A DNA stretch of 64,000 nucleotides from a bacterium (GTDB lineage: Bacteria; Myxococcota; UBA727; JAUIJE01), in NCBI GenBank assembly GCA_030431455.1, contig JAUIJE010000003.1, forward strand, positions 390,360-454,359. The letters are read 5' to 3'. Positions 45,650-54,384 of this stretch are shown piece after piece. Position 1 is the first letter of the stretch. Each line of letters starts with the position of its first letter. A program made the translations under genes and the position numbers. The notes under the pieces are model-generated. The model did not search any database. It was not told where the DNA came from and saw only the letters and a list, made by a program, of their open reading frames with translations.

Positions 45650-47263
45650 GTGGCGCCCCCCTCGTCCCCCCAGCGTCCCCCCGCGCGCGGCTCGTCGATC
45701 GCGGCGCGGTTGTTTTTGGCGGTGGGTTTGCCGGGGGCGCTGCTTGTCATCGCCCTCGGGGTGCTCGCCTGGTTCGGGGCCGAGCGCACGATCTTGGCCA
45801 GCCTCGACCGCGAGCTCAAGGCCACCGTGGCCATCGGCGCCTCGTCGATCAACCCGCTGATGGCGCGGCTGTTGGTGCCCGACGAAGGCAAAGAGTCGCG
45901 CAGCTACAAAAACTTGGTGCGCCGGTTGGCCACCATCCGGGACGCGACCAAGAGCGCGCGGGTCATGCTCGTGGGCGACGACGAACTGGTGCGCGCGGAC
46001 AGCGACGGGGCCCTGCCGGTGTTCGCCCAGGCCCCGCGGGTGGCGCTCGACCGCACGGAGTTTTTGGCCGCCCTGGCCGGCGCGCCGAAGGTGAGCGTGC
46101 CGTTTGAGAGCGGGGATGGGCGGAAGTTCCTCGCCGCCTACGCCAAGGTCCCCGAGCGGAGCGCGGGGCAGGAGCTGCTCGAGGAGCTGGCCATCGATGG
46201 CGAACACCAGCGTTCGTTTGTGCTCGTGGTCGAGGCCCCTGCAGAGGCATTGGACGCGACCCGGGCCATCGCGTCCTATCTCGGGGTGCTGGTGCTTTTG
46301 TTCTTGCTGGTGGTGTTCGGCCTCGCGGTGTTGCTCGCGCGCACCATCACCAAGCCGGTGCTGGCCTTGGCGGTGGGGGCGGAAAAACTCGCCGCCGGGG
46401 AGCTGGAGCTGCCCCTGGAGGTGCCGCGGGGCAAAGACGAGGTCGCGTTCTTGGGCCACACCCTCGAGGGCATGCGGCGCTCGTTGCGGGACCGGGACGA
46501 AGAACGCCAGATGATGCTCGCGGGCATCGCCCACGAGGTGCGCAACCCCCTGGGGGGCATGGAGCTGTTCGGCGGCTTGCTCGAGGAGACCATCGCCGAA
46601 ATGCCACTGGATCGCCCCCCCACCGAAGACGAACGCGACGAGCTGCGGTCGCACGCCCAGCGCGTGCGCAAAGAGCTCACCTACCTCACCGGGGTGGTCA
46701 ATGACTTCTTGGCCTTCGCCCGGGAGACGGAGGTCTCGCGCACCAAGGTCAACGTGACCGCCCTGCTCGAGGACGTGGCCAGCCTCAAGAACAAGCCCGG
46801 GCACGTGCCCGTCACCGTGCAGCCCGACTTTTCGGGGTCCTTCGCCCTCGAGGAGGGGCGCATCAAAGAGGCCCTGCTCAACCTGGTGGAGAACGCCCAA
46901 CAGGCCACCCCCGCGGACGGACAGGTCACGCTCTTTTCCGCCGCCGACGGGGACGATCTCTTGCTCGGGGTGCGCGACACCGGCAAGGGCATGGACGCGT
47001 CGACGAGGACCCGGGTGTTTCAGCCCTTTTTCACCACCAAGGAAAAAGGGTCCGGCCTCGGTCTGCCCCTGGTGGCGAAGTTCGCCCGCGACCATGGCGG
47101 CTCGGCCGAGGTCGAGAGCGCCCCCGGCGAAGGCACCACCATCACCTTGCGGCTGCGGCCCGGGCCGGTGAGCGCGCGCAGCTCGTTCAAGGATGACGAG
47201 CCCGGCCTGCTCGGCGACGACGAGCCCGATCCCGATCGCGAGCCGTTGCTCGGGGACGGGTGA
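45650..47263 (+). CDS. membrane sensor histidine kinase
   Basis: 537 residues from GTG 45650. Two membrane helices (about 20-45 and 200-230) flank an extracytoplasmic sensor domain; a HAMP linker follows (about 230-285). The H box AGIAHEVRNPLGG carries the phospho-accepting His, and the N (LLNLVENAQQA), G1 (DTGKGMD), F (PFFTTKEKG) and G2 (GSGLGLPLV) boxes are complete. The acidic C-terminal tail is unusual. No response regulator is adjacent, so its partner is elsewhere. Divergent from thiD. Confidence 0.93.
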   Translation: MAPPSSPQRPPARGSSIAARLFLAVGLPGALLVIALGVLAWFGAERTILASLDRELKATVAIGASSINPLMARLLVPDEGKESRSYKNLVRRLATIRDATKSARVMLVGDDELVRADSDGALPVFAQAPRVALDRTEFLAALAGAPKVSVPFESGDGRKFLAAYAKVPERSAGQELLEELAIDGEHQRSFVLVVEAPAEALDATRAIASYLGVLVLLFLLVVFGLAVLLARTITKPVLALAVGAEKLAAGELELPLEVPRGKDEVAFLGHTLEGMRRSLRDRDEERQMMLAGIAHEVRNPLGGMELFGGLLEETIAEMPLDRPPTEDERDELRSHAQRVRKELTYLTGVVNDFLAFARETEVSRTKVNVTALLEDVASLKNKPGHVPVTVQPDFSGSFALEEGRIKEALLNLVENAQQATPADGQVTLFSAADGDDLLLGVRDTGKGMDASTRTRVFQPFFTTKEKGSGLGLPLVAKFARDHGGSAEVESAPGEGTTITLRLRPGPVSARSSFKDDEPGLLGDDEPDPDREPLLGDG

Positions 47264-47270
47264 CCGCCCG

Positions 47271-47963
47271 CTACTGGGCGTGGCGGGCCTTGACCCGGCG
47301 CACGATCACCACCACCAACCAAATGCCCATGCACACCAGGTTGAGCAGCCCGAGCAAAGGGTCAGGCCCCACCGCGGCCACCGCCACCCGGTACAGGCCC
47401 AACGACAAGATCCCAAGGTTGCCCATCAATGCATAGGCATACGCGGGCTTGACATCCGCGTCTTCGCCGCGCCCCCCGCGCCCCCACAGGCCCCACCGCG
47501 GGACCTTCTCGACGTAGGCCGCGAACCGTTCGCCGTAGCGCTCGGCCAGCAAGCCTTCCTCGTGCCGCACGATCACGTCGAGGAACACGAACATCACCAC
47601 CCCCAGGGCGGCGGTGACGAGGAGCGGGGCCCACACCAGGCTCGCCCCCACCAAGAACAACAGCGTGCCCCAATAGAGCGGGTTGCGGGTCCGGGCGAAC
47701 ACCCCCGACGTGACCAACGCGTCGGTCGCCCCCTGGCCGTACACCACCGCCCGCAGGCGGCCCTCGCCGAACAAACGAAACAAGAACGCCACCAGCAGCA
47801 CCGCCGCGCTCACCGCGTGGCCGAGCGGCTCCACCGCGGTGCCCCCGGGCCGGGTCAAGCGCCACATCAAAGGCGCGTCCACTGGGATCGCCACCGCGCA
47901 CAGCGCGATGGCGAACAGCGCCACCAACACCGCCAACCGATACTCGAACAGTCGTCGACCCAT
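47271..47963 (-). CDS. isoprenylcysteine carboxyl-methyltransferase/PEMT-like membrane protein
   Basis: 230 residues from ATG 47963 (GTG 47984 is an alternative). Five or six membrane helices, with the family signature GVFARTRNPLYWG and EEGLLAERYGERFAAYVEKVPRW that forms the SAM site in ICMT/phospholipid methyltransferase-like proteins. In bacteria the substrate is usually unknown; lipid or quinone-like molecules are possible. Followed by a 40-residue hydrophobic C-terminus with Arg/Lys. Last gene of a probable minus-strand operon. Confidence 0.85.
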   Translation of the reverse strand: MGRRLFEYRLAVLVALFAIALCAVAIPVDAPLMWRLTRPGGTAVEPLGHAVSAAVLLVAFLFRLFGEGRLRAVVYGQGATDALVTSGVFARTRNPLYWGTLLFLVGASLVWAPLLVTAALGVVMFVFLDVIVRHEEGLLAERYGERFAAYVEKVPRWGLWGRGGRGEDADVKPAYAYALMGNLGILSLGLYRVAVAAVGPDPLLGLLNLVCMGIWLVVVIVRRVKARHAQ

Positions 47964-48002
47964 ACGCTCGTCTAGCCCAGCCACGCCGGCGGCAAAAGCA
48001 CG

Positions 48003-48392
48003 CTACCGCCCGGTGGCCAGGCTGCATTTGCAGCGGGCACACACAAGCGCGTCGTCGACGGGGTTGTTCGCTTGGCACGCGGGACAGATCCAGTGGCTTT
48101 GCCCCGAGGTGCGCACCTGGTCGACCAGGCTCTGCCCCCGCCGGGCAAAATACGCCCGGGCCGCGCCCACCGCCCCCACCGCGATCATCATGAACGGCAC
48201 CACCGCCAAGCTGAGCCGGGACTGGTGCAGGGCCACCAACACCGCGGCCAGGGCCGAGCGCGAGCCCCGGATCGGCACCACCCCCCCGGGGGTCATCGGC
48301 TCGGGCGGGGGCAACGCCCCGATGAGCGCAATGCCGACGAGGCCGAGCCCCACCAAGGCCAGAAAGAACGTCAGGCGTCGCGACGCGGTCAT
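48003..48392 (-). CDS. small membrane protein with C-terminal zinc ribbon
   Basis: 129 residues from ATG 48392. Two hydrophobic helices (about 8-28 and 55-80) precede a zinc ribbon with CPAC and CARC near the C-terminus (GQSHWICPACQANN...VCARCKCSL). The ribbon should face the cytoplasm. No family recognised; context is a methyltransferase on each side. Confidence 0.7.
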   Translation of the reverse strand: MTASRRLTFFLALVGLGLVGIALIGALPPPEPMTPGGVVPIRGSRSALAAVLVALHQSRLSLAVVPFMMIAVGAVGAARAYFARRGQSLVDQVRTSGQSHWICPACQANNPVDDALVCARCKCSLATGR

Positions 48393-48434
48393 GCCCACGT
48401 CGTGCGGGACCACACGCCGGGTGTCAACCCGCCC

Positions 48435-49373
48435 TCACCTCCGGGCCAGCTGCACCAACGCGCCCCGGGTGTTGGCCGCCGCGCCGGTGGCGGTGAAATC
48501 GGGCCCCAGCCGCAGGGGGGCGAGGGTCTTCACCGCGCGCCCCACCTCGTCGGCCGCGGACCGCACCGCCTCCATCAATGTCTCTGCATCGAGGGAACGG
48601 TCGTTGCACGACAGCGACATCGCCCCCCCGGGCAAGAGCGCGGCCAGACACTGCCGGGCCAAGGTGTGCATCACGTCCCGCGCCACCATGCGCTGCCCCG
48701 ACGGGCGCAGCGCGGTGGTGGGCGGGTCACAACAAATCGTCTGGTAGACCGGGCCGCGTTTTTCCGCCCGGCGCAGGACCTTGAGCGCGTCGTCGACGAT
48801 GAACCGGTGGGCGCGGGGAAACGCCCCGTTGAGCGCGAGGTTGGTCGCGGCCCAGCCCGCGCACTTCTTGCTCATGTCCACGTGGTCGACGCGGGTCGCG
48901 CCCCCCACGAACGCGGCCGCGCCGGAGGCGCCGGCGTGGGCGAACAGATTGAGGTGGGGGCCGCCTCGGGCCCGGGCCCGCAAGAACGCACGGCCCTCGC
49001 GCAGGTCGGCGAACACCCCCGCCCCCGCGGCGTCGGCCTCGCGGGGCCGGACAAGAAGACGCACCCCGGACTCGGTCACCACCACCCCGCGGGGCACGTG
49101 GCCCCGCACGATGTCGACGTCGGCCTGGCCGCGTTTTTTGCGCTCCAACAGCACCAGCCCCTCGGGCACCGCCGGGCCCAGGCCCGTCACAATGTCACGG
49201 ATTGACGCGCGCCAGCGCACATCGTGCAGCTCGATGCGCGCGACCTCCCCGTACACGTCGACGAACAGACCGGGCACATCGTCGCCCGTCCCGTCCACCA
49301 GCCGCCGCACGTCGTGGACGATGCCCGCGCGCCGCTTCACCGCGCGCCGGACCTGTTGGCTCAGCCCCGCCAT
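48435..49373 (-). CDS. RlmI/RlmK-like class I rRNA methyltransferase
   Basis: 312 residues. The N-terminal RNA-binding part has GLFVDVYGEVARIEL; the catalytic part has NLFAHAGASGAAAFVGGATRVDHVDMSKKCAGWAATNLALNG, the RlmI-type SAM motif, and CCDPPT as motif IV. RlmI methylates C1962 of 23S rNA at C5. Motif IV has Thr at the third position where others have Ser/Thr, and the usual PUA domain is shortened, so this is a family call rather than an orthologue call. Confidence 0.8.
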   Translation of the reverse strand: MAGLSQQVRRAVKRRAGIVHDVRRLVDGTGDDVPGLFVDVYGEVARIELHDVRWRASIRDIVTGLGPAVPEGLVLLERKKRGQADVDIVRGHVPRGVVVTESGVRLLVRPREADAAGAGVFADLREGRAFLRARARGGPHLNLFAHAGASGAAAFVGGATRVDHVDMSKKCAGWAATNLALNGAFPRAHRFIVDDALKVLRRAEKRGPVYQTICCDPPTTALRPSGQRMVARDVMHTLARQCLAALLPGGAMSLSCNDRSLDAETLMEAVRSAADEVGRAVKTLAPLRLGPDFTATGAAANTRGALVQLARR

Positions 49374-49379
49374 CGGGGC

Positions 49380-50018
49380 TCAGACCGCGCGGCGCCGCTC
49401 TTGGATGCGCGCGAGCAGGGTCTCGAGGTAGGCGACCTGGCCCGCGTTGTCCGCGGTGGAGGACGCGCTTCGCACCGGCGCGGTCATCGGCTGGGTGTGC
49501 ACCACCTCGGGCGCGGCCGCGGCCGCGGGCGCGGGCTGCTCTGCATACGCCGGCGTCGGGGTCACGGGCTGCGCCGCCGGCGCGGGCTGGGCCACCGGCG
49601 CGGGCTGGGCGCGTTGGGCCTGGAGCTCGCGGGCCCGCTCGTCGGCGCGCTTGAGCTCGGCCAGGCGCTCGCGGGCGAGCTCGTTGTCGGGCGCGCCGCC
49701 GAGTACCCGCTGGTACAGAGTGATGGCCCGGGTGAGGTCGCCCCGGTTGGCGGCTTCTTCGGCTTGGGCCTGCAGGGTCTTGGCGTCGGCTTGGGCCACG
49801 CTGCGGGTGGGGCCGCCCGATTGCTGCTCCTCTTTGTAGAGCTTGTGCACCGCGATCCACTTTTCGTGGACCTGGCGAATGCGCGGGTCGCCCAGCGCCT
49901 TCAAAATCTCGAACGACTTGGCCAAGTCGCGCACCGCCTGGGCGAGGTTGCCGCGGCGGATGTGGTCGTGGGCGCGAAGCCAGAGCTGTTCGGCGATCTT
50001 CGCGTTCGGCTGGTTCAC
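49380..50018 (-). CDS. TPR-like cytoplasmic protein with Pro/Ala-rich linker
   Basis: 212 residues from GTG 50018, chosen because AGGAGG lies 9 nt upstream. Two or three TPR-like repeats (about 10-130; ARGDLTRAITLYQRVLGGAPDNELARERLAEL) precede a Pro/Ala/Gln-rich linker and a short C-terminal helix (QVAYLETLLARIQERRR). The pattern suggests an interaction scaffold. First gene of a probable operon with the RlmI-like, zinc-ribbon and ICMT-like genes. Confidence 0.75.
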   Translation of the reverse strand: MNQPNAKIAEQLWLRAHDHIRRGNLAQAVRDLAKSFEILKALGDPRIRQVHEKWIAVHKLYKEEQQSGGPTRSVAQADAKTLQAQAEEAANRGDLTRAITLYQRVLGGAPDNELARERLAELKRADERARELQAQRAQPAPVAQPAPAAQPVTPTPAYAEQPAPAAAAAPEVVHTQPMTAPVRSASSTADNAGQVAYLETLLARIQERRRAV

Positions 50019-50143
50019 TCGGGGGCCTCCTCGATCGGTCGTCGCCAACCGATCGGCGCTGATTGTGCCGCGTTTTGCCCGCCGGCGCGCGTTTTTTGCG
50101 ATCTGCCTCAGCGCTGGCCAACACCCGCGGTAGGCTCGCGCCG

Positions 50144-50788
50144 ATGCCGAGCAAGAAGGCGACCCCGGGCAAAAAACGCTCGCGCGAAGAATCCGAACAG
50201 CGCATTTTGCGCGCGGCCGAGGACGAGTTTTCCGCCCGGGGCTTCGCCGGGGCGCGCATGGAGCACATCGCCGACCGGGCCGGGCTCAACAAGGCGCTGC
50301 TGTACCGCTACTTCGAGTCCAAAGAGGGGCTCTTCTCCGCGACCCTCGAGCGCCGCTTCGAGCGCCGCTACCAGACCATCGACAAGGTGCCGCGCAACCT
50401 CGGCGAAGCCCTCGCCTTCTGGGTGGGCCAAGCCGCGCGTGACAACCGCCTGCTCCGGCTGCTGCAGCGCGAGGCCCTCAACGAAGACCAGCCCGCGGTG
50501 CACGAGGACCTGCGCCGGCGCCACTACCGGCGGCAGGTCGACATCATCCAGACGCTCATCGACGACGGCCAGATGCCCGGCGAGCTCGACCCCGACATGC
50601 TCGTGGTCGCGCTCACCGCGCTGGTGAGCTACCCGGCGATGTTCCCGCGCCAGACCGAACTGATGTGTGGGCTGGACCCGACCACCGAAGACTTTGTGCA
50701 GCGCTACCAGACGACGCTGCGCCAGCTGTCCGCGGCGCTGGGGAAAGCCGCACAAAAAACCCCGCCGAGCGCTTCAAGCCAAAAATGA
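50144..50788 (+). CDS. TetR-family transcriptional regulator
   Basis: 214 residues. The N-terminal helix-turn-helix is typical (ILRAAEDEFSARGFAGARMEHIADRAGLNKALLYRYFESKEGLFSATLE, about 20-68). The C-terminal ligand-binding domain is helical. It is convergent with the P450 operon, and its last 176 bp overlap the 3' end of the P450 gene, an unusually large overlap. It may control that operon through the repeated GTAACG sites at 54325-54340, but this is inference. Confidence 0.9.
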   Translation: MPSKKATPGKKRSREESEQRILRAAEDEFSARGFAGARMEHIADRAGLNKALLYRYFESKEGLFSATLERRFERRYQTIDKVPRNLGEALAFWVGQAARDNRLLRLLQREALNEDQPAVHEDLRRRHYRRQVDIIQTLIDDGQMPGELDPDMLVVALTALVSYPAMFPRQTELMCGLDPTTEDFVQRYQTTLRQLSAALGKAAQKTPPSASSQK

Positions 50789-52112
50789 GCGGCCGCACCC
50801 CGTCCTCGGTCGCGGCTTCGGCCGGGGCCAGCGGCGCGGGGCGGTGCAGCAACAGCGCGCGCAACACGTCGGTGATGAGCCCTTGGGCCAGGCGCCCGCC
50901 CAGGCAGCTGCGCCCGCCAAAGCCGAAGGTGAGCGACACGTTGTCGACGTGGGAGCGCGCGGGATCGAACGCGTCGGGCTGTGCATAGCGGCGCGGATCG
51001 CGCTGCAACAGGTACGGGCTCACAAAATGGATGGTGCCCTTTTTGACGTCCTGGCCCATGACGCAGGTGTCCTCGCGGGCCACGCGCAGGTACTGCCAAA
51101 ACGACGGAAACAGCCGCAGCCCTTCGCGCAGGCAACGCGACAGGTCCCCGTCGCGGCTGAGCCCCCCGCGGCGCAGCTCGGCCACGTCGGTCTCGGTGAC
51201 GTCGTCGTGGGCCCGCCGCCACCAGGTGGGGTGTTGCATCATGCGCCACGCGGTCCAGGACGCGGCCAGGCTCGTGCTCTCCGTCCCCGCGATGAACTGG
51301 GTGACGATTTCGTCGCGGATCTCGTCGTCGGACAACGAGGCGAAGTCGCACAATGCAAATGCAGGGACCGGGCCCTCCCCCCGGTCGAGCCGGTCCCGCA
51401 GGTCGCGCAAGATGCGCCGCGAAAACCGCTCCATCTGCGCGCGCACCTCGCGCAGGCGGCCCGCGGTGGGCCCGAGGGCGAGCATCGGCTTGGGCCACCA
51501 GCGCGAACAGAGCTGGTGCAAACACAGGTTGGCCTCGTCGACCGCGGCCGCGATGTCGGCCGCGTCGTCGGCGTAGCTCTGCCCGAACAGCACCGTGCAC
51601 AGCCGCTCAAAGATGAAGCGGGCGAACGCGCGGTAGAGGTCGGTTCGGCCGTCCTGGGTGTGCGCGGCGAGGAGCGCGTCGAGCCGCGCGCTGTCCCCGG
51701 TGTTGTCGATGTCGAACATCAGCTGACGCTGGGCCGCGGGGTAGGCGGGGATGACCCAGGGCCGGCGGGCCTTGGCCCGGGCGTGGTCGAGGTAAGGCAA
51801 CGTCTCGCCGGTGAGATCGCGCAACACCGAAAAGCCGCGGAATGTTCCTGCATACCCATACGGCCGCAGCTCTTTGTCGAGCGCGGGGTGGCTCAAGATC
51901 GCCTGGGCCGCGTCGACGTTCAGTGCGAGCGCGGCCGGGCGCACCCCGAGGTCAAACCGGCCGAGCGCCCCTTCGGCCCGGCGCGCCACCTCCGCGAACA
52001 GCGCCAGGGGGTTGTCGCGAAACCACGCCACGTTGCGCAGCGATTGCGCCGCGCTCGCCTCCAGGGGGTCTTGGCCCGCGCGGGGCAAAAGCTCCGGCCA
52101 CGCGTCGATCAT
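50613..52112 (-). CDS. cytochrome P450
   Basis: 499 residues. All core motifs are present: I-helix FIAGTEST, EGLR, and the heme loop FGFGGRSCLGG with axial Cys403. The normal P450 end (GLKRSAGFFVRLSP) is near residue 458; the remaining about 40 residues are Ala/Ser/Gly-rich and lie entirely over the convergent TetR gene. Translational coupling to the desaturase gene (ATGA at 52112) puts it third in an operon with two lipid/carotenoid-type oxidative enzymes, suggesting a hydroxylated polyene or lipid product. Redox partners are not nearby. Confidence 0.9.
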   Translation of the reverse strand: MIDAWPELLPRAGQDPLEASAAQSLRNVAWFRDNPLALFAEVARRAEGALGRFDLGVRPAALALNVDAAQAILSHPALDKELRPYGYAGTFRGFSVLRDLTGETLPYLDHARAKARRPWVIPAYPAAQRQLMFDIDNTGDSARLDALLAAHTQDGRTDLYRAFARFIFERLCTVLFGQSYADDAADIAAAVDEANLCLHQLCSRWWPKPMLALGPTAGRLREVRAQMERFSRRILRDLRDRLDRGEGPVPAFALCDFASLSDDEIRDEIVTQFIAGTESTSLAASWTAWRMMQHPTWWRRAHDDVTETDVAELRRGGLSRDGDLSRCLREGLRLFPSFWQYLRVAREDTCVMGQDVKKGTIHFVSPYLLQRDPRRYAQPDAFDPARSHVDNVSLTFGFGGRSCLGGRLAQGLITDVLRALLLHRPAPLAPAEAATEDGVRPLIFGLKRSAGFFVRLSPAPRTAGAASSGSAAQSLRWSGPAHTSVRSGAGTSPGSSPAR

Positions 52113-52882
52113 GACCGCCTCACGGGCCGGGCGAGCCAGCCGATCACCCGCTGCTCGCGGGGGGTGCCGAAGGGGGCGATGCCGAGGCGCAGGTGGTGCG
52201 CGCGCAGCTGCACATATTGTGAAAAGGGATAGCGGGGGTCGCGGTGGTGATCAAAATGCCACCCCGAGTGGGTGGTGAGGTGCGGCATCAGCCGCGCCGC
52301 GTACCGGCTGTGCGGCACGTACACGGTGGTGAAGCCAAACCACATCACCGTGAGCAGCACCGGCAGCCACCAGCCGAGCACCACCCCCATCACGCCCACG
52401 TGCTGGGCCAACGCCCACGACGCGCCCCCGCTGAGCACGATGTGCAAGACGGTGAGCGCGCGGTCCTGCCCGCGCATGTCCGCGAGCGACCGCAAATAAT
52501 AAAGCGGCACCAACGGCAAACGCACCAGCAACGCCAGCAGCCCCACCCCGTACACCACGTGTTCGGGGTCGTCGTCGTGGCCCACCCGCCGGTGGTGCGT
52601 GAGGTGCGCGGACTGCAGCAACGGGAAGGGCAACAAGATCACCAACGACAGCCCAAAGCCGGCCAGTTGGTTGAGCCCCCGCGAGCGGCACATCACCCCG
52701 TGCACCGCGTCGTGCACGCAGATGCACAAGAAGTAGAGCGCGGGCCCACTGAGCGCGATGTGCGCGGCCAGGCCCCGGCCGCCGTCGAGGTACAGCCCCG
52801 CGCTCGCCGCCGCCCACAATGCCAAGGCAAGACCAAACCACAGGGTCAGGCCCCGGCGCACGGGGAACGGCGGGGGGCTCAC
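52109..52882 (-). CDS. membrane di-iron fatty-acid desaturase/carotenoid hydroxylase-like protein
   Basis: 257 residues from GTG 52882, overlapping the upstream stop as GTGA. Four membrane helices and three His boxes: HDAVHG, HLTHHRRVGHD and HFDHH. The set binds a di-iron centre and is shared by fatty-acid desaturases and CrtW/CrtR-type carotenoid ketolases and hydroxylases. The neighbouring desaturase-like FAD enzyme and P450 make a carotenoid or fatty-acyl substrate plausible. Confidence 0.85.
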   Translation of the reverse strand: MSPPPFPVRRGLTLWFGLALALWAAASAGLYLDGGRGLAAHIALSGPALYFLCICVHDAVHGVMCRSRGLNQLAGFGLSLVILLPFPLLQSAHLTHHRRVGHDDDPEHVVYGVGLLALLVRLPLVPLYYLRSLADMRGQDRALTVLHIVLSGGASWALAQHVGVMGVVLGWWLPVLLTVMWFGFTTVYVPHSRYAARLMPHLTTHSGWHFDHHRDPRYPFSQYVQLRAHHLRLGIAPFGTPREQRVIGWLARPVRRS

Positions 52883-54312
52883 GCGACCTCCGCGTGCCGG
52901 GGGCGCGCCGCGTGTACCTCGTCGGCGGTGGCCTGCCCGGTCTGGAGCGCGCCCAGCAAGCCGGGGACCCCCGCCCCGCTGTGCGCGAGGTGCCAGCCTT
53001 TGGGCATGAGCCGGCACAAGCCGGTGCGCAACGAGCGCGCGGTGAGCCGCCGGCCGTACACCGCCCCCTCGTGGGCGCCGAACTGATCGGTCCACGCTTG
53101 GGGGCCGAGCTCGCGCACCTCGTCGAGCGCGGCGCGGACCCCGAGCCGGGCCAAGCTCTCGCGCACCACGCGCACGATGCTGTCCTCGTCGCTGTCCTCG
53201 GGGGCGAACGCGCACAGCACCTGGCGTGGCCCGCGCGCGCCGGCGTTGAGGGTGGGGGACGTGAAGTTGACCGTGCCCGGGGTGGCGGCCCCGGTCGTGG
53301 CCGCGAAGCTCACGTCGTCGTCGGAGCCAAACCAGCTGACGTTGCGCATCGCGAGCCGCGCGGCCGCGGCCTCGTCCAATGTGACCGCGAGGAGCACGGT
53401 CCGCACCCGGTGGCTCTTGCGAAACGCGCGCGCCAACGACGCCATGCCGGGCGCGTCGGGGGCGAGGCGGGCCACCGCCCCCGGGCTGCACGCCCACACC
53501 ACCCGGTCGACCCACATCCCGTCGCGGCCGCGGGGCCCGGTCACGGCCACGTGGGTGCCTTGCCTGTGGTACCGCACGGCGGTGACCGCGCACCCGGTGT
53601 CGATCTTGGCCCCCGCCGCGGTCGCGGTGTGGACCAGCTCGTCGACCAACGCGCCAAAGCCGCCCACCGGCATGTGCGGTGGCCGCAACAGGTGATGGCG
53701 CGCGGCCGCGAACACCACCGCGGACAGCGCGGCGAACGCCTCGGAGAAGATGCCCTGCAGGTGTCCGATGCGGCGCAGCTCGGCCGGCCCCACGCCACAG
53801 CGCTGCGCCAAGGTGGCGAGCGAGTCGTCCCGGTGGGTGATCAGCCAGCGCTTGTCCCGCAGCGAAAGCGGCGCGCGCAGCACCGCCCCCATCATCTCGT
53901 GGCCCGCGTGGCGGAACCGGGCCCCCTCGCCGATCACCCCGCCCGCGCGGCCGAGCGCGTCGAGGCGATCGCACAAGGCGGTGCCCGCGGCGCTCAACCC
54001 CGCCGGGCGCCCGGCGACCATGGGGGCAAAGTCCCCGGCGCCGACCCCGAGCAGGTCGTAGTGCACGGGAAACGCCCGGAGCGGCAACGACACGCCCAGC
54101 GCGTCGAGCACCGCCCAGCCCGGGCCCCCGTCGCCGAGGCCCCAGATGTATTGCGGCCCGGGCGCGAACCGGTGGCCGGCCCAGTCGATGGCCCGCGCCA
54201 CCCCGCCCACGTGGTCGAGGCGCTCGAGCACAGAGACCTCGTGCCCCGCCCGCGCGAGCAGCCCCGCCGCGGTCAACCCACTGATCCCAGCTCCGACGAT
54301 CGCCACCCGCAT
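52879..54312 (-). CDS. phytoene-desaturase-like FAD oxidoreductase, first gene of operon
   Basis: 477 residues. VAIVGAGISGLTAAGLLARAGHEVSVLERLDHVGGVAR is the FAD-binding start of CrtI-type enzymes, and AHSGAGVPGLLGALQTG near the end is the second flavin contact. The family dehydrogenates, isomerises or cyclises isoprenoids. The promoter is just upstream: TATAAT lies 8 nt before the ATG and no ribosome-binding site is visible, so the mRNA may be leaderless. The gene overlaps the next by 4 nt (GTGA). Confidence 0.88.
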   Translation of the reverse strand: MRVAIVGAGISGLTAAGLLARAGHEVSVLERLDHVGGVARAIDWAGHRFAPGPQYIWGLGDGGPGWAVLDALGVSLPLRAFPVHYDLLGVGAGDFAPMVAGRPAGLSAAGTALCDRLDALGRAGGVIGEGARFRHAGHEMMGAVLRAPLSLRDKRWLITHRDDSLATLAQRCGVGPAELRRIGHLQGIFSEAFAALSAVVFAAARHHLLRPPHMPVGGFGALVDELVHTATAAGAKIDTGCAVTAVRYHRQGTHVAVTGPRGRDGMWVDRVVWACSPGAVARLAPDAPGMASLARAFRKSHRVRTVLLAVTLDEAAAARLAMRNVSWFGSDDDVSFAATTGAATPGTVNFTSPTLNAGARGPRQVLCAFAPEDSDEDSIVRVVRESLARLGVRAALDEVRELGPQAWTDQFGAHEGAVYGRRLTARSLRTGLCRLMPKGWHLAHSGAGVPGLLGALQTGQATADEVHAARPRHAEVA

Positions 54313-54350
54313 GGATTGTAATTATAACGTTACCGTTACTTTTCAATCGA
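54313..54350 (-). promoter_or_regulatory. AT-rich promoter with TATAAT and GTAACG repeats
   Basis: On the minus strand TATAAT (54326-54321) ends 8 nt before the ATG at 54312, which would put transcription start at or next to the ATG. Just upstream are two direct GTAACG units and the palindrome TAACGTTA (54325-54332), overlapping the -10 box. This is a likely regulator site; the TetR gene at 50144 is a candidate. Confidence 0.6.
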
Positions 54351-54384
54351 AATCGTGCCCCCCGGGGGGGCCGCCCCGCGCCGC

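Noticed and set aside
50789-52232. Plus-strand frame antisense to the P450
   Set aside because: No domain; the minus strand has all P450 motifs.
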